Assembly: GCF_001591365.1 (NCBI RefSeq)
Contig: NZ_BCUT01000001.1
Span: 1,798,001-1,862,000, forward strand
Direction: 5' to 3'
DNA from: Variovorax paradoxus NBRC 15149
GTDB lineage: Bacteria; Pseudomonadota; Gammaproteobacteria; Burkholderiales; Burkholderiaceae_C
DNA length: 64,000 bases
The notes beneath the pieces are model-generated. The model worked only from the letters and a program-made list of their open reading frames with translations. It was not told where the DNA came from and did not search any database. The position numbers and the translations under genes were made by a program. Positions 28,354-35,518 of this stretch are shown here, piece by piece; positions within the stretch are counted from its first letter, which is position 1; each line of letters opens with the position of its first letter.

Positions 28354-29088
28354 TCAATGCCCCCCGCCGCCGGCGCTGGCCGAGACGATGAAGCCCGGCA
28401 CGCGCGTCTTCTTCTCGATGTACGCCATGATGCGGTTGATCGCAAAGGCCGAGATCACGTAGAGCCCCGTCACCGCCAGGTACACCTCGATGCCGCGCGA
28501 GGTTTCTTCCTGCGCCTGCATCGCGAACATCGTGAGCTCGGTCACCGACACGGCAAACGCCACCGACGAGTTCTTGAAGATGTTCATCGTTTCGCTCGTG
28601 AGCGGCGGAATGATGATGCGGTAGGCCATCGGCAGGATGACGTAGCGGTAGTACTGCGGCGTTGTGAAGCCCACCGCCATGCCCGCGTAGCGCTGGCCCT
28701 TGGGCAGCGCCTGGATGCCCGAGCGCACCTGCTCGGCAATCCGCGCCGAGGTGAAGAAGCCCAGCGCCAGCACCACCAGCACGAAGCTCGGCACGCCCTT
28801 CATGACCGGCACCAGCGCCGGAATCACGTGGTACCAGAGGAAGATCTGCACCAGGAGCGGAATGTTGCGGAACAGCTCGACCCAGGCATTGCCCAGGCGT
28901 ATGAGCCACGGGCTGTTGGGCAGGGTGCGGATGATGCCGACCAGCGAACCCAGCACCAGCGCAACGACGAGCGCCAGCAGGGCCACGGACACGGTCCAGC
29001 CCCATGCGGACAGCATCCATTGCCAATAGGTCGGGTACTTCCCGCCCGGGTCTTGCAAGAAGACCTGCCAATCCCAGTTTGATCCCAT
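28354..29088 (-). CDS. gltJ: Glutamate/aspartate ABC transporter permease
   Basis: Membrane subunit of 244 residues. Starts MGSNWDWQVFLQDP with GGAG upstream (around 29100). Typical features are the ELFRNIPLLVQIFLWYHVIP helix near residue 72 and the EAA loop (SGIQALPKGQRYAGMAVGFT) near residue 125. The C-terminus is Gly-rich. A stem-loop lies between gltI and this gene, which would let the binding protein be made in excess over the membrane subunits. Confidence 0.92.
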   Translation of the reverse strand: MGSNWDWQVFLQDPGGKYPTYWQWMLSAWGWTVSVALLALVVALVLGSLVGIIRTLPNSPWLIRLGNAWVELFRNIPLLVQIFLWYHVIPALVPVMKGVPSFVLVVLALGFFTSARIAEQVRSGIQALPKGQRYAGMAVGFTTPQYYRYVILPMAYRIIIPPLTSETMNIFKNSSVAFAVSVTELTMFAMQAQEETSRGIEVYLAVTGLYVISAFAINRIMAYIEKKTRVPGFIVSASAGGGGH

Positions 29089-29165
29089 CGGGGACTCTCC
29101 TTCTTTCAGATTTCCAGACTGCTAGCTTGCAGAGGCCGTGCCCGCGCGCCGCATTTGCGAAAACA

Positions 29166-29191
29166 AACGCCCGCCGGGGGCGGCGGGCGTT
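29166..29191 (-). terminator. Intercistronic stem-loop between gltI and gltJ
   Basis: AACGCCCGCC and GGCGGGCGTT form a perfect 10-bp GC-rich stem with a 6-nt loop in the 124-bp gap after the gltI stop. There is no long T-tract, so it is more likely a partial terminator or 3' mRNA-stabilising structure than a strong terminator. Such structures commonly raise the binding protein relative to the permeases. Confidence 0.6.
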
Positions 29192-29212
29192 GCGCGGATG
29201 GCCTTGCCGTGT

Positions 29213-30115
29213 TTACTTCTTGGCCGCGTAGTCTTCCATCGGCTTGTCGTTCGGGTTGGCCCAGGCGGCCTTCGTGGCGTCGGACAGCGGCAGGTTCACC
29301 GTGACGTTGGCCGGCGGGATCGGCTTCAGGAACCACTTGTCCCAGAGCTTGGCGAGGTCGCCGTTCTTGATCTGTGCCTTGATGCTGTCGTCCACCACCT
29401 TCTTGAAGGCGGGGTCGTCCTTGCGGATCATGATGGCGATGGGCTCGACGCTGAGCACTTCGCCGACGATCTTGAAGTCGGCGGGCGACTTCGACTTGGC
29501 GATATTCGAGGCCAGGATGGAGCCGTCCATCACGAAGGCGTCGGCGCGACCCGATTCGAGCAGCAGGAAGCTGTCGGAGTGGTCCTTGCCGTAGAGCTCC
29601 TTGAAGTCGATGCCGCCGGCGCGCTCGTTCTTGCGCAGGGTCTGCACCGAGGTGGTGCCGGTGGTGGTGGCCACGGTCTTGCCGTTGAGGTCCTTGATGC
29701 TGTTGATGCCCGAGTTGGCCTTGACCGCGATGCGCACTTCTTCCACGTAGGTGGTCACGGCAAAGGAAACATCCTTCTGGCGCGTGGCGTTGTTGGTGGT
29801 GGAGCCGCACTCCAGGTCGACGGTGCCGTTCTGCACCAGGGGCACGCGGTTTTGCGAGGTGACGGGCTGGTACTTGGTTTCCAGCTTGGCAAGGCCCAGG
29901 TGCTTCTGGATGTCCTTGATGATGTTGGCGCAGATGTCGTAGTGGAAGCCGGTGTACTGGCCGTTGCCCAGCGTGTACGACAGGCCGGAAGATTCCCGCA
30001 CGCCTTCGGTGATGCTGCCCGAGGCCTTGATCTTGGCCAGGGTGTCATTGGCTTGGGCAAAAGCGCTGCCGGCAGCCAGGGCTGCAATTGCCAATGCCAA
30101 TACTTGCTTGTTCAT
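29213..30115 (-). CDS. gltI: Glutamate/aspartate periplasmic binding protein
   Basis: Receptor for the GltJKL importer, 300 residues. ATG 30115 is chosen because AGGAG (30128-30124) precedes it and it opens a clean signal peptide (MNKQVLALAIAALAAGSAFA, cut before QANDTL). SBP_bac_3 landmarks: ITEGVRESSGLSYTLGNGQY, YDICANIIKDIQKHLG, VPLVQNGTVDLECGSTTNN, and ATTTGTTSVQTLRKNE, all close to GltI of Gram-negatives. Directly downstream of aspartase on the same strand, so uptake and deamination of aspartate are linked. Confidence 0.93.
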   Translation of the reverse strand: MNKQVLALAIAALAAGSAFAQANDTLAKIKASGSITEGVRESSGLSYTLGNGQYTGFHYDICANIIKDIQKHLGLAKLETKYQPVTSQNRVPLVQNGTVDLECGSTTNNATRQKDVSFAVTTYVEEVRIAVKANSGINSIKDLNGKTVATTTGTTSVQTLRKNERAGGIDFKELYGKDHSDSFLLLESGRADAFVMDGSILASNIAKSKSPADFKIVGEVLSVEPIAIMIRKDDPAFKKVVDDSIKAQIKNGDLAKLWDKWFLKPIPPANVTVNLPLSDATKAAWANPNDKPMEDYAAKK

Positions 30116-30287
30116 ACGGAAAACTCCTGAGGTGACTGGAAGATACAGATACAACGAAATTCTAGACATTCACGTGATGGGGAATACCCGGACCAACCCG
30201 GTGCATTCTCGGCGACGGCCGCACCGGCCGCGCGCATCCGGGCGCCGCCTTGGTGCAGGTGGACCCATTGGCATTGTCCGACTTTCA

Positions 30288-31739
30288 CTAAGCAGCCTTT
30301 GTGCCCGAGGGCTCGGCAGCCGGCGGCACCGGCGCGGACAGGCGCACCGGCTGGGTCAGGTTCTCGGGCACGAGCAGCGCCTCCATCTCGGCGCGCGTCA
30401 TGATGCCGAGCGATTCGGCCACCAGGTCGATGGGCCCGCCGGTGGCCAGCGCGGTCTTGGCGATCAGCGCCGCCTTCTCGTAGCCGATCAGCGGATTGAG
30501 CGCGGTGACCAGCGTGACCGATTCGCGCACCCGCTTGGCCAGGAACTCCCGGTTCGCCTCGATGCCTTCGACGCAGTTGAGCTGCAGCGTGTTGCAGGCG
30601 TTGCTCAGGTGCTTGATGCTCTTGAACAGGCTCCATCCCATGATCGGCTCAAAGGCGTTGAGCTGCAGCTGGCCGGCCTCGGACGCCATGGTCACGGTGA
30701 TGTCGTTGCCGATGACCTCGAAGGCCACCTGGTTCATCACTTCCGGGATCACCGGGTTCACCTTGCCCGGCATGATCGACGAGCCGGCCTGGCGCGCGGG
30801 CAGCCGGATCTCGCCGAAGCCCGCCTGCGGGCCGCTGGAGAGCAGGCGCAGGTCGTTGCAGGTCTTGCTGAGCTTGGTGGCCACGCGCTTGAGCACGCCC
30901 GACAGCTGCACGAAGGCGCCGGTGTCCTGCGTGGCCTCGATCAGGTTGGCCGACTGCTTGAGCGGCACGCCGGTCTGCTCGGCCAGGTACTGGCAGGCCA
31001 GGTTGGCATAGCCGTGCGGCGCGTTGATGCCGGTGCCGATGGCGGTGGCGCCCAGGTTGATTTCCTCGATGAGCGCGCGCGCCTCGCCCAGGCGGGCCTC
31101 GTCCTCGCCGATCATGACGGCGTAGGTCAGGAACTCCTGGCCCAGCGTCATGGGCACGGCGTCCTGCAGCTGGGTGCGGCCGATCTTCAGGATGTCCTTG
31201 AACTCGAGCGCCTTGGCTTCGAAGCTCTTGCGCAGCGCCGCCATGGATTCGAGCAGCCGGCCGATGGCAAACCACAGCGCGAGCCGCACCGCCGTCGGAT
31301 AGACGTCGTTGGTGCTTTGCGAGGCGTTGACGTGGTCGTTGGGATGCAGCACGTCGTAGCGGCCCTTTTCGTGGCCGAGCTTCTCGAGCGCGAGGTTGCA
31401 GATCACCTCGTTGGCGTTCATGTTGGTGGAGGTGCCGGCGCCGCCCTGGATCACGTCGACCACGAATTCGTCGAGCAATTTGCCTTCGATCAGGTCCTCG
31501 CAGGCCAGGATGATGGCGGCCGCGCGGTCGCGGTCGATGGCGCCGAGGTCGGCATTGGCGCGGGTGGCGGCCTTCTTCACGAAGGCCAGCGCGCGCACCA
31601 GGTCGGGCATGGCCGACACGCGGGTGCCGGAGATGGCGAAGTTCTCGACCGCGCGCGCCGTGTGCACGCCCCAGTAGGCAAAGGCAGGAATCTGCTTTTC
31701 GCCGAGAAAGTCGTGTTCGGTCCTGAAATTCGGGCTCAT
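30288..31739 (-). CDS. aspA: Aspartate ammonia-lyase
   Basis: Converts L-aspartate to fumarate plus ammonia, 483 residues. ATG 31739 has AGGA 6 nt upstream. Superfamily signatures are present: GGAGTSTNMNANEVI (about residue 100), SQSTNDVYPTA, and the loop GSSIMPGKVNPV near residue 320 that carries the catalytic serine. It heads the group aspA-gltI-gltJ-gltK-gltL. Its leader contains a promoter-like palindrome, a hairpin and an intrinsic terminator just before the ribosome binding site, which suggests regulated read-through. A fumarase C identity is unlikely given the aspartase-like NMNANEV and EIRLPARQAGSSIM segments. Confidence 0.9.
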   Translation of the reverse strand: MSPNFRTEHDFLGEKQIPAFAYWGVHTARAVENFAISGTRVSAMPDLVRALAFVKKAATRANADLGAIDRDRAAAIILACEDLIEGKLLDEFVVDVIQGGAGTSTNMNANEVICNLALEKLGHEKGRYDVLHPNDHVNASQSTNDVYPTAVRLALWFAIGRLLESMAALRKSFEAKALEFKDILKIGRTQLQDAVPMTLGQEFLTYAVMIGEDEARLGEARALIEEINLGATAIGTGINAPHGYANLACQYLAEQTGVPLKQSANLIEATQDTGAFVQLSGVLKRVATKLSKTCNDLRLLSSGPQAGFGEIRLPARQAGSSIMPGKVNPVIPEVMNQVAFEVIGNDITVTMASEAGQLQLNAFEPIMGWSLFKSIKHLSNACNTLQLNCVEGIEANREFLAKRVRESVTLVTALNPLIGYEKAALIAKTALATGGPIDLVAESLGIMTRAEMEALLVPENLTQPVRLSAPVPPAAEPSGTKAA

Positions 31740-31754
31740 ACAGGTTCCTCGGCT

Positions 31755-31781
31755 AAAAAAAAGCACGCGGATGGCGCGTGC
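31755..31781 (-). terminator. Intrinsic terminator in the aspA leader (possible attenuator)
   Basis: Read leftward: CGCGTGC/GCACGCG-type 7-bp stem with a 5-nt loop (GCACGCG at 31763-31769, CGCGTGC at 31775-31781), followed at once by eight T (the A-run 31755-31762 on the plus strand). It ends 15 nt before the aspA start and abuts the ribosome binding site. It could simply end the LysR transcript, but any aspA mRNA starting at the palindromic promoter upstream must pass through it. Confidence 0.75.
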
Positions 31782-31802
31782 CCTGAAGATTGCTGTGTGA
31801 CA

Positions 31803-31820
31803 GCGGCAAAAAACTGCCGC
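31803..31820 (-). other. Leader hairpin upstream of the aspA terminator
   Basis: GCGGCA and TGCCGC flank a 6-nt A/T loop, a perfect 6-bp stem located 22 nt upstream of the terminator stem. It could be part of an alternative leader fold. No mutually exclusive pairing was proven by eye. Confidence 0.4.
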
Positions 31821-31881
31821 GACTGTAGTGGCCGCGGACCTGCGGCGCCAATGCCGTTTGCGGGGAGGCTTATGCGCGGCA

Positions 31882-31904
31882 TTTATAGATTGTGCAGCGC
31901 ACAA
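31882..31904 (-). promoter_or_regulatory. Candidate aspA promoter and operator
   Basis: On the minus strand a -10-like TATAAA (plus-strand 31882-31887) lies next to the perfect palindrome TTGTGCAGCGCACAA (31890-31904), whose inner 13 bp fit the LysR T-N11-A box. It is 30 bp beyond the LysR stop and about 145 bp before the aspA start. The -35 hexamer is poor, consistent with an activated promoter. Confidence 0.5.
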
Positions 31905-31933
31905 ATTCCGCGCGTCGATCGGCCGGGTGGCGG

Positions 31934-32923
31934 TCAGCGGCCCGGCGGCTGGGCACCGACCAGGTACGACCACAGCGCATCGGCCGTGCGCTTGGGCTGC
32001 AGGCCTTCGGACACCGGCACCTTGGCGGCGCGGCCGCTGCCGGCCTTCACCGGCGCCGGCGCGCTCGGCCGCTCGCGGTAGGCCCGGATCTCCATCGTCG
32101 CCTCCAGGCTGTCGATCTCGGGCGGCAGCGCGCTCACGAGCTTGCGCGCCTTGATTTCCTTGCGCACCGCGCTCTGCGGCAAAAAGGCGATGCCGTGGCC
32201 TTCGAGCGCCATGACCTTGAGGCCTTCGGCCATATCGGTTTCATAGACCCGGTCGAGGTGGATGGCGGTGCCCGACTCCTTCAGCAGCTGGTCGACCACG
32301 CGCCCCAGGTAGGCACCCGGCGCATAGCCCAGGTAGGGCAGCGGCTGGCCCGGCCGGCCGGGCAGCCGGAAGCGCGGCGCGCCGTCGGCGTCGGCCTTGA
32401 CCCAGGGCGCCACGGTTTCCTCGCCCAGGCTGACCATCTCGTACTTGTTGGCGTCCAGCTGCAGCGGCTGGGAAGGATGGTGGTAGGCGATCAGCAGGTC
32501 GCAGCTGCCCTCGACCAGGCGCAGCACGGCGTCGTGCACATTGAGCGCGATCAGCCGGCTCTTGATGGGGCCGAAGTGCTCGCGCAGGCTGGTCACCCAG
32601 GAGGGAAAGAAGGTGAAGGCCAGCGTGTGCGGCACCGCGATCTCGATCACGTCCTGCCCGGCGGCCGAGTGGCCGCGCAGCATGGCGCGGGTGCTCTGCA
32701 GCGACTGCAGCATCTCGATGGCCTGGCTATAGAGCGTCTGGCCCGCAGGCGTGAGGCGCGTCGGGTAGGAACTGCGGTCCACCAGGTCGGTGCCGGCCCA
32801 GCCTTCGAGCGCCTGGATGCGGCGCGAGAACGCGGGCTGGGTCACGTGCCTCAACTGGGCCGAGCGGCTGAAGCTGCGCGTTTCCGCCAAGCTGATGAAG
32901 TCTTCGAGCCACTTTGTTTCCAT
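31934..32923 (-). CDS. LysR-family regulator, HypT/YjiE-like
   Basis: 329 residues. The N-terminus METKWLEDFISLAETRSFSR with VTQPAFSRRIQALE and the SSYPTRLTPAG segment is the pattern of the HypT (YjiE) branch of LysR proteins, known in E. coli for the hypochlorite response. The effector domain spans about 95-300. The tail is basic and Pro/Ala-rich. It lies upstream of aspA on the same strand, with a T-N11-A palindrome in between, and diverges from the amidase at 32985. Control of aspA-glt is likely from position; the stimulus is unknown. Confidence 0.85.
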   Translation of the reverse strand: METKWLEDFISLAETRSFSRSAQLRHVTQPAFSRRIQALEGWAGTDLVDRSSYPTRLTPAGQTLYSQAIEMLQSLQSTRAMLRGHSAAGQDVIEIAVPHTLAFTFFPSWVTSLREHFGPIKSRLIALNVHDAVLRLVEGSCDLLIAYHHPSQPLQLDANKYEMVSLGEETVAPWVKADADGAPRFRLPGRPGQPLPYLGYAPGAYLGRVVDQLLKESGTAIHLDRVYETDMAEGLKVMALEGHGIAFLPQSAVRKEIKARKLVSALPPEIDSLEATMEIRAYRERPSAPAPVKAGSGRAAKVPVSEGLQPKRTADALWSYLVGAQPPGR

Positions 32924-32984
32924 ACGCGGCGATTATGCGAGCGCCGCGCCATACTGGGCTCCCCCTCCTTTTCCCGCATTCGCC

Positions 32985-34427
32985 ATGCCTCCAGCCGATC
33001 TGCTCGACCTCAGCGCCACCGAACTCTCGCGCCGCATCGCGGCCCGCAGCGTGTCCTGCCATGAGCTGATGCAGGCCTCGCTGGCCCGCATCGAGGCGCT
33101 CAACCCGCGCTTCAACGCGATCGTCTCGCTGCGCGAACCCGGGGTGCTGCTGGCCGAAGCCCGCGAGCGCGATGCCGAACTGGCGCGCGGCGAACGGCGC
33201 GGCTGGATGCATGGCTTTCCCTTGGCGGTGAAGGACCTGAGCCATGCGGCCGGCCTGCCGACCTCCATGGGCTCGCCGCTGCCACCGCGCTCGCCGGCGT
33301 GCACCGACAGCCTGCACGTCGCGCGCATGCGCGCAGCCGGCGCCATCGTGATCGGCAAGACCAACACGCCCGAATTCGGCCTGGGCTCGCACACCTACAA
33401 CACGGTGTTCGGCATCACGCGCAACGCCTATGCGCCGGAGCGCAGCGCCGGCGGCAGCAGCGGCGGCGCGGCCGTGGCGCTGGCCCTGGGCATGCTGCCG
33501 GTGGCCGACGGCAGCGACATGATGGGCTCGCTGCGCAACCCGGCCGCCTTCAACAACGTGATCGGCATGCGGCCCTCGCGCGGACGCGTGCCCGGCGACC
33601 CCGAGCAGGAACTCTTCTTCCAGCAGCTGGGCACCGAAGGCCCGATGGGCCGCACGGTGGAAGACACCGCGCGGCTGCTCGCGGTGCAGGCGGGCTTCGA
33701 TGCGCGCGTGCCGCTGTCGTCGCCGCAGGCGCTGCCCTCGGCCGATGCCATCGCGCTCGACGGCGACGGAAAAGGCCTGCGCATCGGCTGGCTCGGCAGC
33801 CTCTGGCCCGAACTGCCGCTCGCGCCCGGCATCCGCGAACTGGGGGAGCAGGCGCTCGGCACCTTCCGCGCCATCGGCTGCGAGGTCGAGCCCTGCACGC
33901 TCGACGTGCCGCGCGAGCACAACTGGAGCGCCTGGCTGCGGCTGCGCCAGCTGCTGGTGGGCGGCAAGCTCGGCGCGTATCTCAGCGACCCCCAGCTGTT
34001 CGCGCAGCTCAAGCCGGAAGCGCAATGGGAAATCGAGCAGAGCCGGCACCTCGATGCGGCCTCGCTCTACCAGGCTTCGCTCTACCGCTCGAACGTGTAC
34101 CGCGCGTTCTTCAGGCTGTTCGAGCGCTTCGATTTCGTGCTGGCGCCGACGGCGCAGGTGTTCCCCTTCGAGGCCGAGCTGCACTGGCCCGCCGAAGTGG
34201 CCGGCGTGCCGAGCGACACCTACCACCGCTGGATGGAGATCGTGACGCCGTTCACGCTGGCGGGCCTGCCGACGCTCAACGTGCGCGCGGGTTTCGGCGA
34301 AGGCGGGCTGCCGATGGGCCTGCAGCTGGCCGGGCCGATCCATGCGGACCTGGACGTGCTGCGGCTCGGGCATGCCTATGACCAGGCCTGCGGCTGGGGA
34401 CGTCAACGCCCGTCGATCCTGGCTTGA
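32985..34427 (+). CDS. Amidase (amidase-signature family)
   Basis: 480-residue amidohydrolase. Typical N-terminal part (DLSATELSRRIAARSVSCHE), catalytic lysine in FPLAVKDLSHAAG near residue 81, the GGSSGGAAVALALGM stretch near residue 153, and the nucleophile serine in GSDMMGSLRNPA. It resembles the family of glutamyl-amidotransferase-A-like hydrolases used in amide catabolism, but no GatB/GatC genes are near. Divergent from the LysR gene (62-bp gap). Only distantly similar to the shorter amidase at 7220. Confidence 0.9.
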   Translation: MPPADLLDLSATELSRRIAARSVSCHELMQASLARIEALNPRFNAIVSLREPGVLLAEARERDAELARGERRGWMHGFPLAVKDLSHAAGLPTSMGSPLPPRSPACTDSLHVARMRAAGAIVIGKTNTPEFGLGSHTYNTVFGITRNAYAPERSAGGSSGGAAVALALGMLPVADGSDMMGSLRNPAAFNNVIGMRPSRGRVPGDPEQELFFQQLGTEGPMGRTVEDTARLLAVQAGFDARVPLSSPQALPSADAIALDGDGKGLRIGWLGSLWPELPLAPGIRELGEQALGTFRAIGCEVEPCTLDVPREHNWSAWLRLRQLLVGGKLGAYLSDPQLFAQLKPEAQWEIEQSRHLDAASLYQASLYRSNVYRAFFRLFERFDFVLAPTAQVFPFEAELHWPAEVAGVPSDTYHRWMEIVTPFTLAGLPTLNVRAGFGEGGLPMGLQLAGPIHADLDVLRLGHAYDQACGWGRQRPSILA

Positions 34428-34430
34428 CTC

Positions 34431-34467
34431 TCTCCCTCCCCTCCCGGGGGAGGGCAGGGGTGGGGGC
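34431..34467 (+). repeat. REP-like palindrome R1
   Basis: 37-bp unit of consensus GCTCCYTCYCCC-N-CCGGGRGARGG followed by a YYGGGRTGRGGGC tail. Lies between the convergent amidase and dehydrogenase genes and forms an inverted pair with R2, separated by 29 bp, so the transcript can fold into a long hairpin. Confidence 0.85.
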
Positions 34468-34496
34468 AAGCGGCGCATCCATTGGGCGCCCTGCCC

Positions 34497-34533
34497 GCCC
34501 CCATCCCAGCCTTCCCCCGGCGGGGGAAGGAGC
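34497..34533 (-). repeat. REP-like palindrome R2 (inverted partner of R1)
   Basis: Same 37-bp unit as R1 in opposite orientation (GCCCCCATCCC at the left end, GGGGGAAGGAGC at the right end). The R1-R2 pair has the layout of a bacterial interspersed mosaic element between 3' ends of convergent genes. It may double as a bidirectional terminator. Confidence 0.85.
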
Positions 34534-34540
34534 AAGACCT

Positions 34541-35479
34541 TCAGACTGGCGTCAACACACCGCGCCCCGCAAAATGCCCTTCGGCATTCGCAAGAAAATG
34601 GTCGACCGACTTCTGCGTGGCCTCGGGCGACCAGCCCGCCATGTGCGGCGTCAGCAGCACGTTGTCGAGGCCGATGAGCGGCTCCGGCCGCTTGGGCTCG
34701 CTCTCGTACACATCGAGTCCCGCGCCTGCAATGCGGTGCTCGCGCAGCGCCGCCGCCAGCGCCTCGGTATCGACCACGCTGCCGCGGCCGATGCTGACCA
34801 GGTAGCCCTGCGGCCCGAGCGCATCGAGCACTTCGGCGTTCACGAGATGGCGCGTGGCCGGCCCGCCCGGCGCGGCCAGCACCAGGAAATCGGCCCAGGC
34901 CGCCAGCGACTTCAGGTCGCCGAAGTAGCGGTGCGCCGCGCCTTCGCGCGGCTTGCGGTTGTGATAGCCGATCTCCATGTCGAAGGCGGCCGCGCGCTTG
35001 GCGATCTTCTGGCCGATGGTGCCGAGCCCCAGGATGCCGAGCTTCTTGCCCGACACGTTCGGCGGCTGCGGAATGGCTTCGCGCCACACGCCTTCGCGGC
35101 ACAGCCGGTCGAGCTTGCGGAACTCGCGCACGATGCCAATCAAGAGGCCGAAGGCATGGTCGGCCACGCAGTCGTCGTTGGTGCCGGCGCCATTGGCGGT
35201 GGCAATGCCGCGCGCACGCGTCACTTCGAGCGGCACGCCTTCGTAGCCCGCGCCCAGGCAGCAGATCAGCTCGAGCGCGGGCATGGCCGCAATTTCTTCG
35301 GGCGTGATGCCGATCACGCCGATGGTCAGCACCGCGCGGAATTTCTTGCCGTGCTCGGCAATCGCGGCGGCGCGCGCGGCGGGGTCGAAGGCATAGGTCA
35401 TGTCATAGACCTCGGCAATCTGGGCCTGGTGGGCGCTCGAAAGGCTGTTGAGCACCAGCAGGGGAATCTTGGTCGACAC
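34541..35479 (-). CDS. D-isomer-specific 2-hydroxyacid dehydrogenase
   Basis: NAD(P)-dependent reductase of 2-oxo acids such as glyoxylate or hydroxypyruvate, 312 residues. GTG start at 35479 is supported by AGGAGT 7 nt before it. The Rossmann motif is LGILGLGTIGQKIAKRA (near residue 148). Catalytic residues are visible as Arg in SIGRGSVVDTEAL, Glu in GLDVYESEP and His in LTPHMAGWSPEA. Follows the Atm1-type gene by 39 nt on the same strand. Confidence 0.9.
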   Translation of the reverse strand: MSTKIPLLVLNSLSSAHQAQIAEVYDMTYAFDPAARAAAIAEHGKKFRAVLTIGVIGITPEEIAAMPALELICCLGAGYEGVPLEVTRARGIATANGAGTNDDCVADHAFGLLIGIVREFRKLDRLCREGVWREAIPQPPNVSGKKLGILGLGTIGQKIAKRAAAFDMEIGYHNRKPREGAAHRYFGDLKSLAAWADFLVLAAPGGPATRHLVNAEVLDALGPQGYLVSIGRGSVVDTEALAAALREHRIAGAGLDVYESEPKRPEPLIGLDNVLLTPHMAGWSPEATQKSVDHFLANAEGHFAGRGVLTPV

Positions 35480-35518
35480 GTCTGAACTCCTGGATCGATG
35501 TAAAAAAGAATGATCGGG

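Noticed and set aside
30230-30290. NtrC-like site (TGCACC-N5-GGCGCC) upstream of gltI
   Set aside because: The second half-site matches the consensus at only four of six positions, and no -24/-12 sigma-54 promoter was found nearby.
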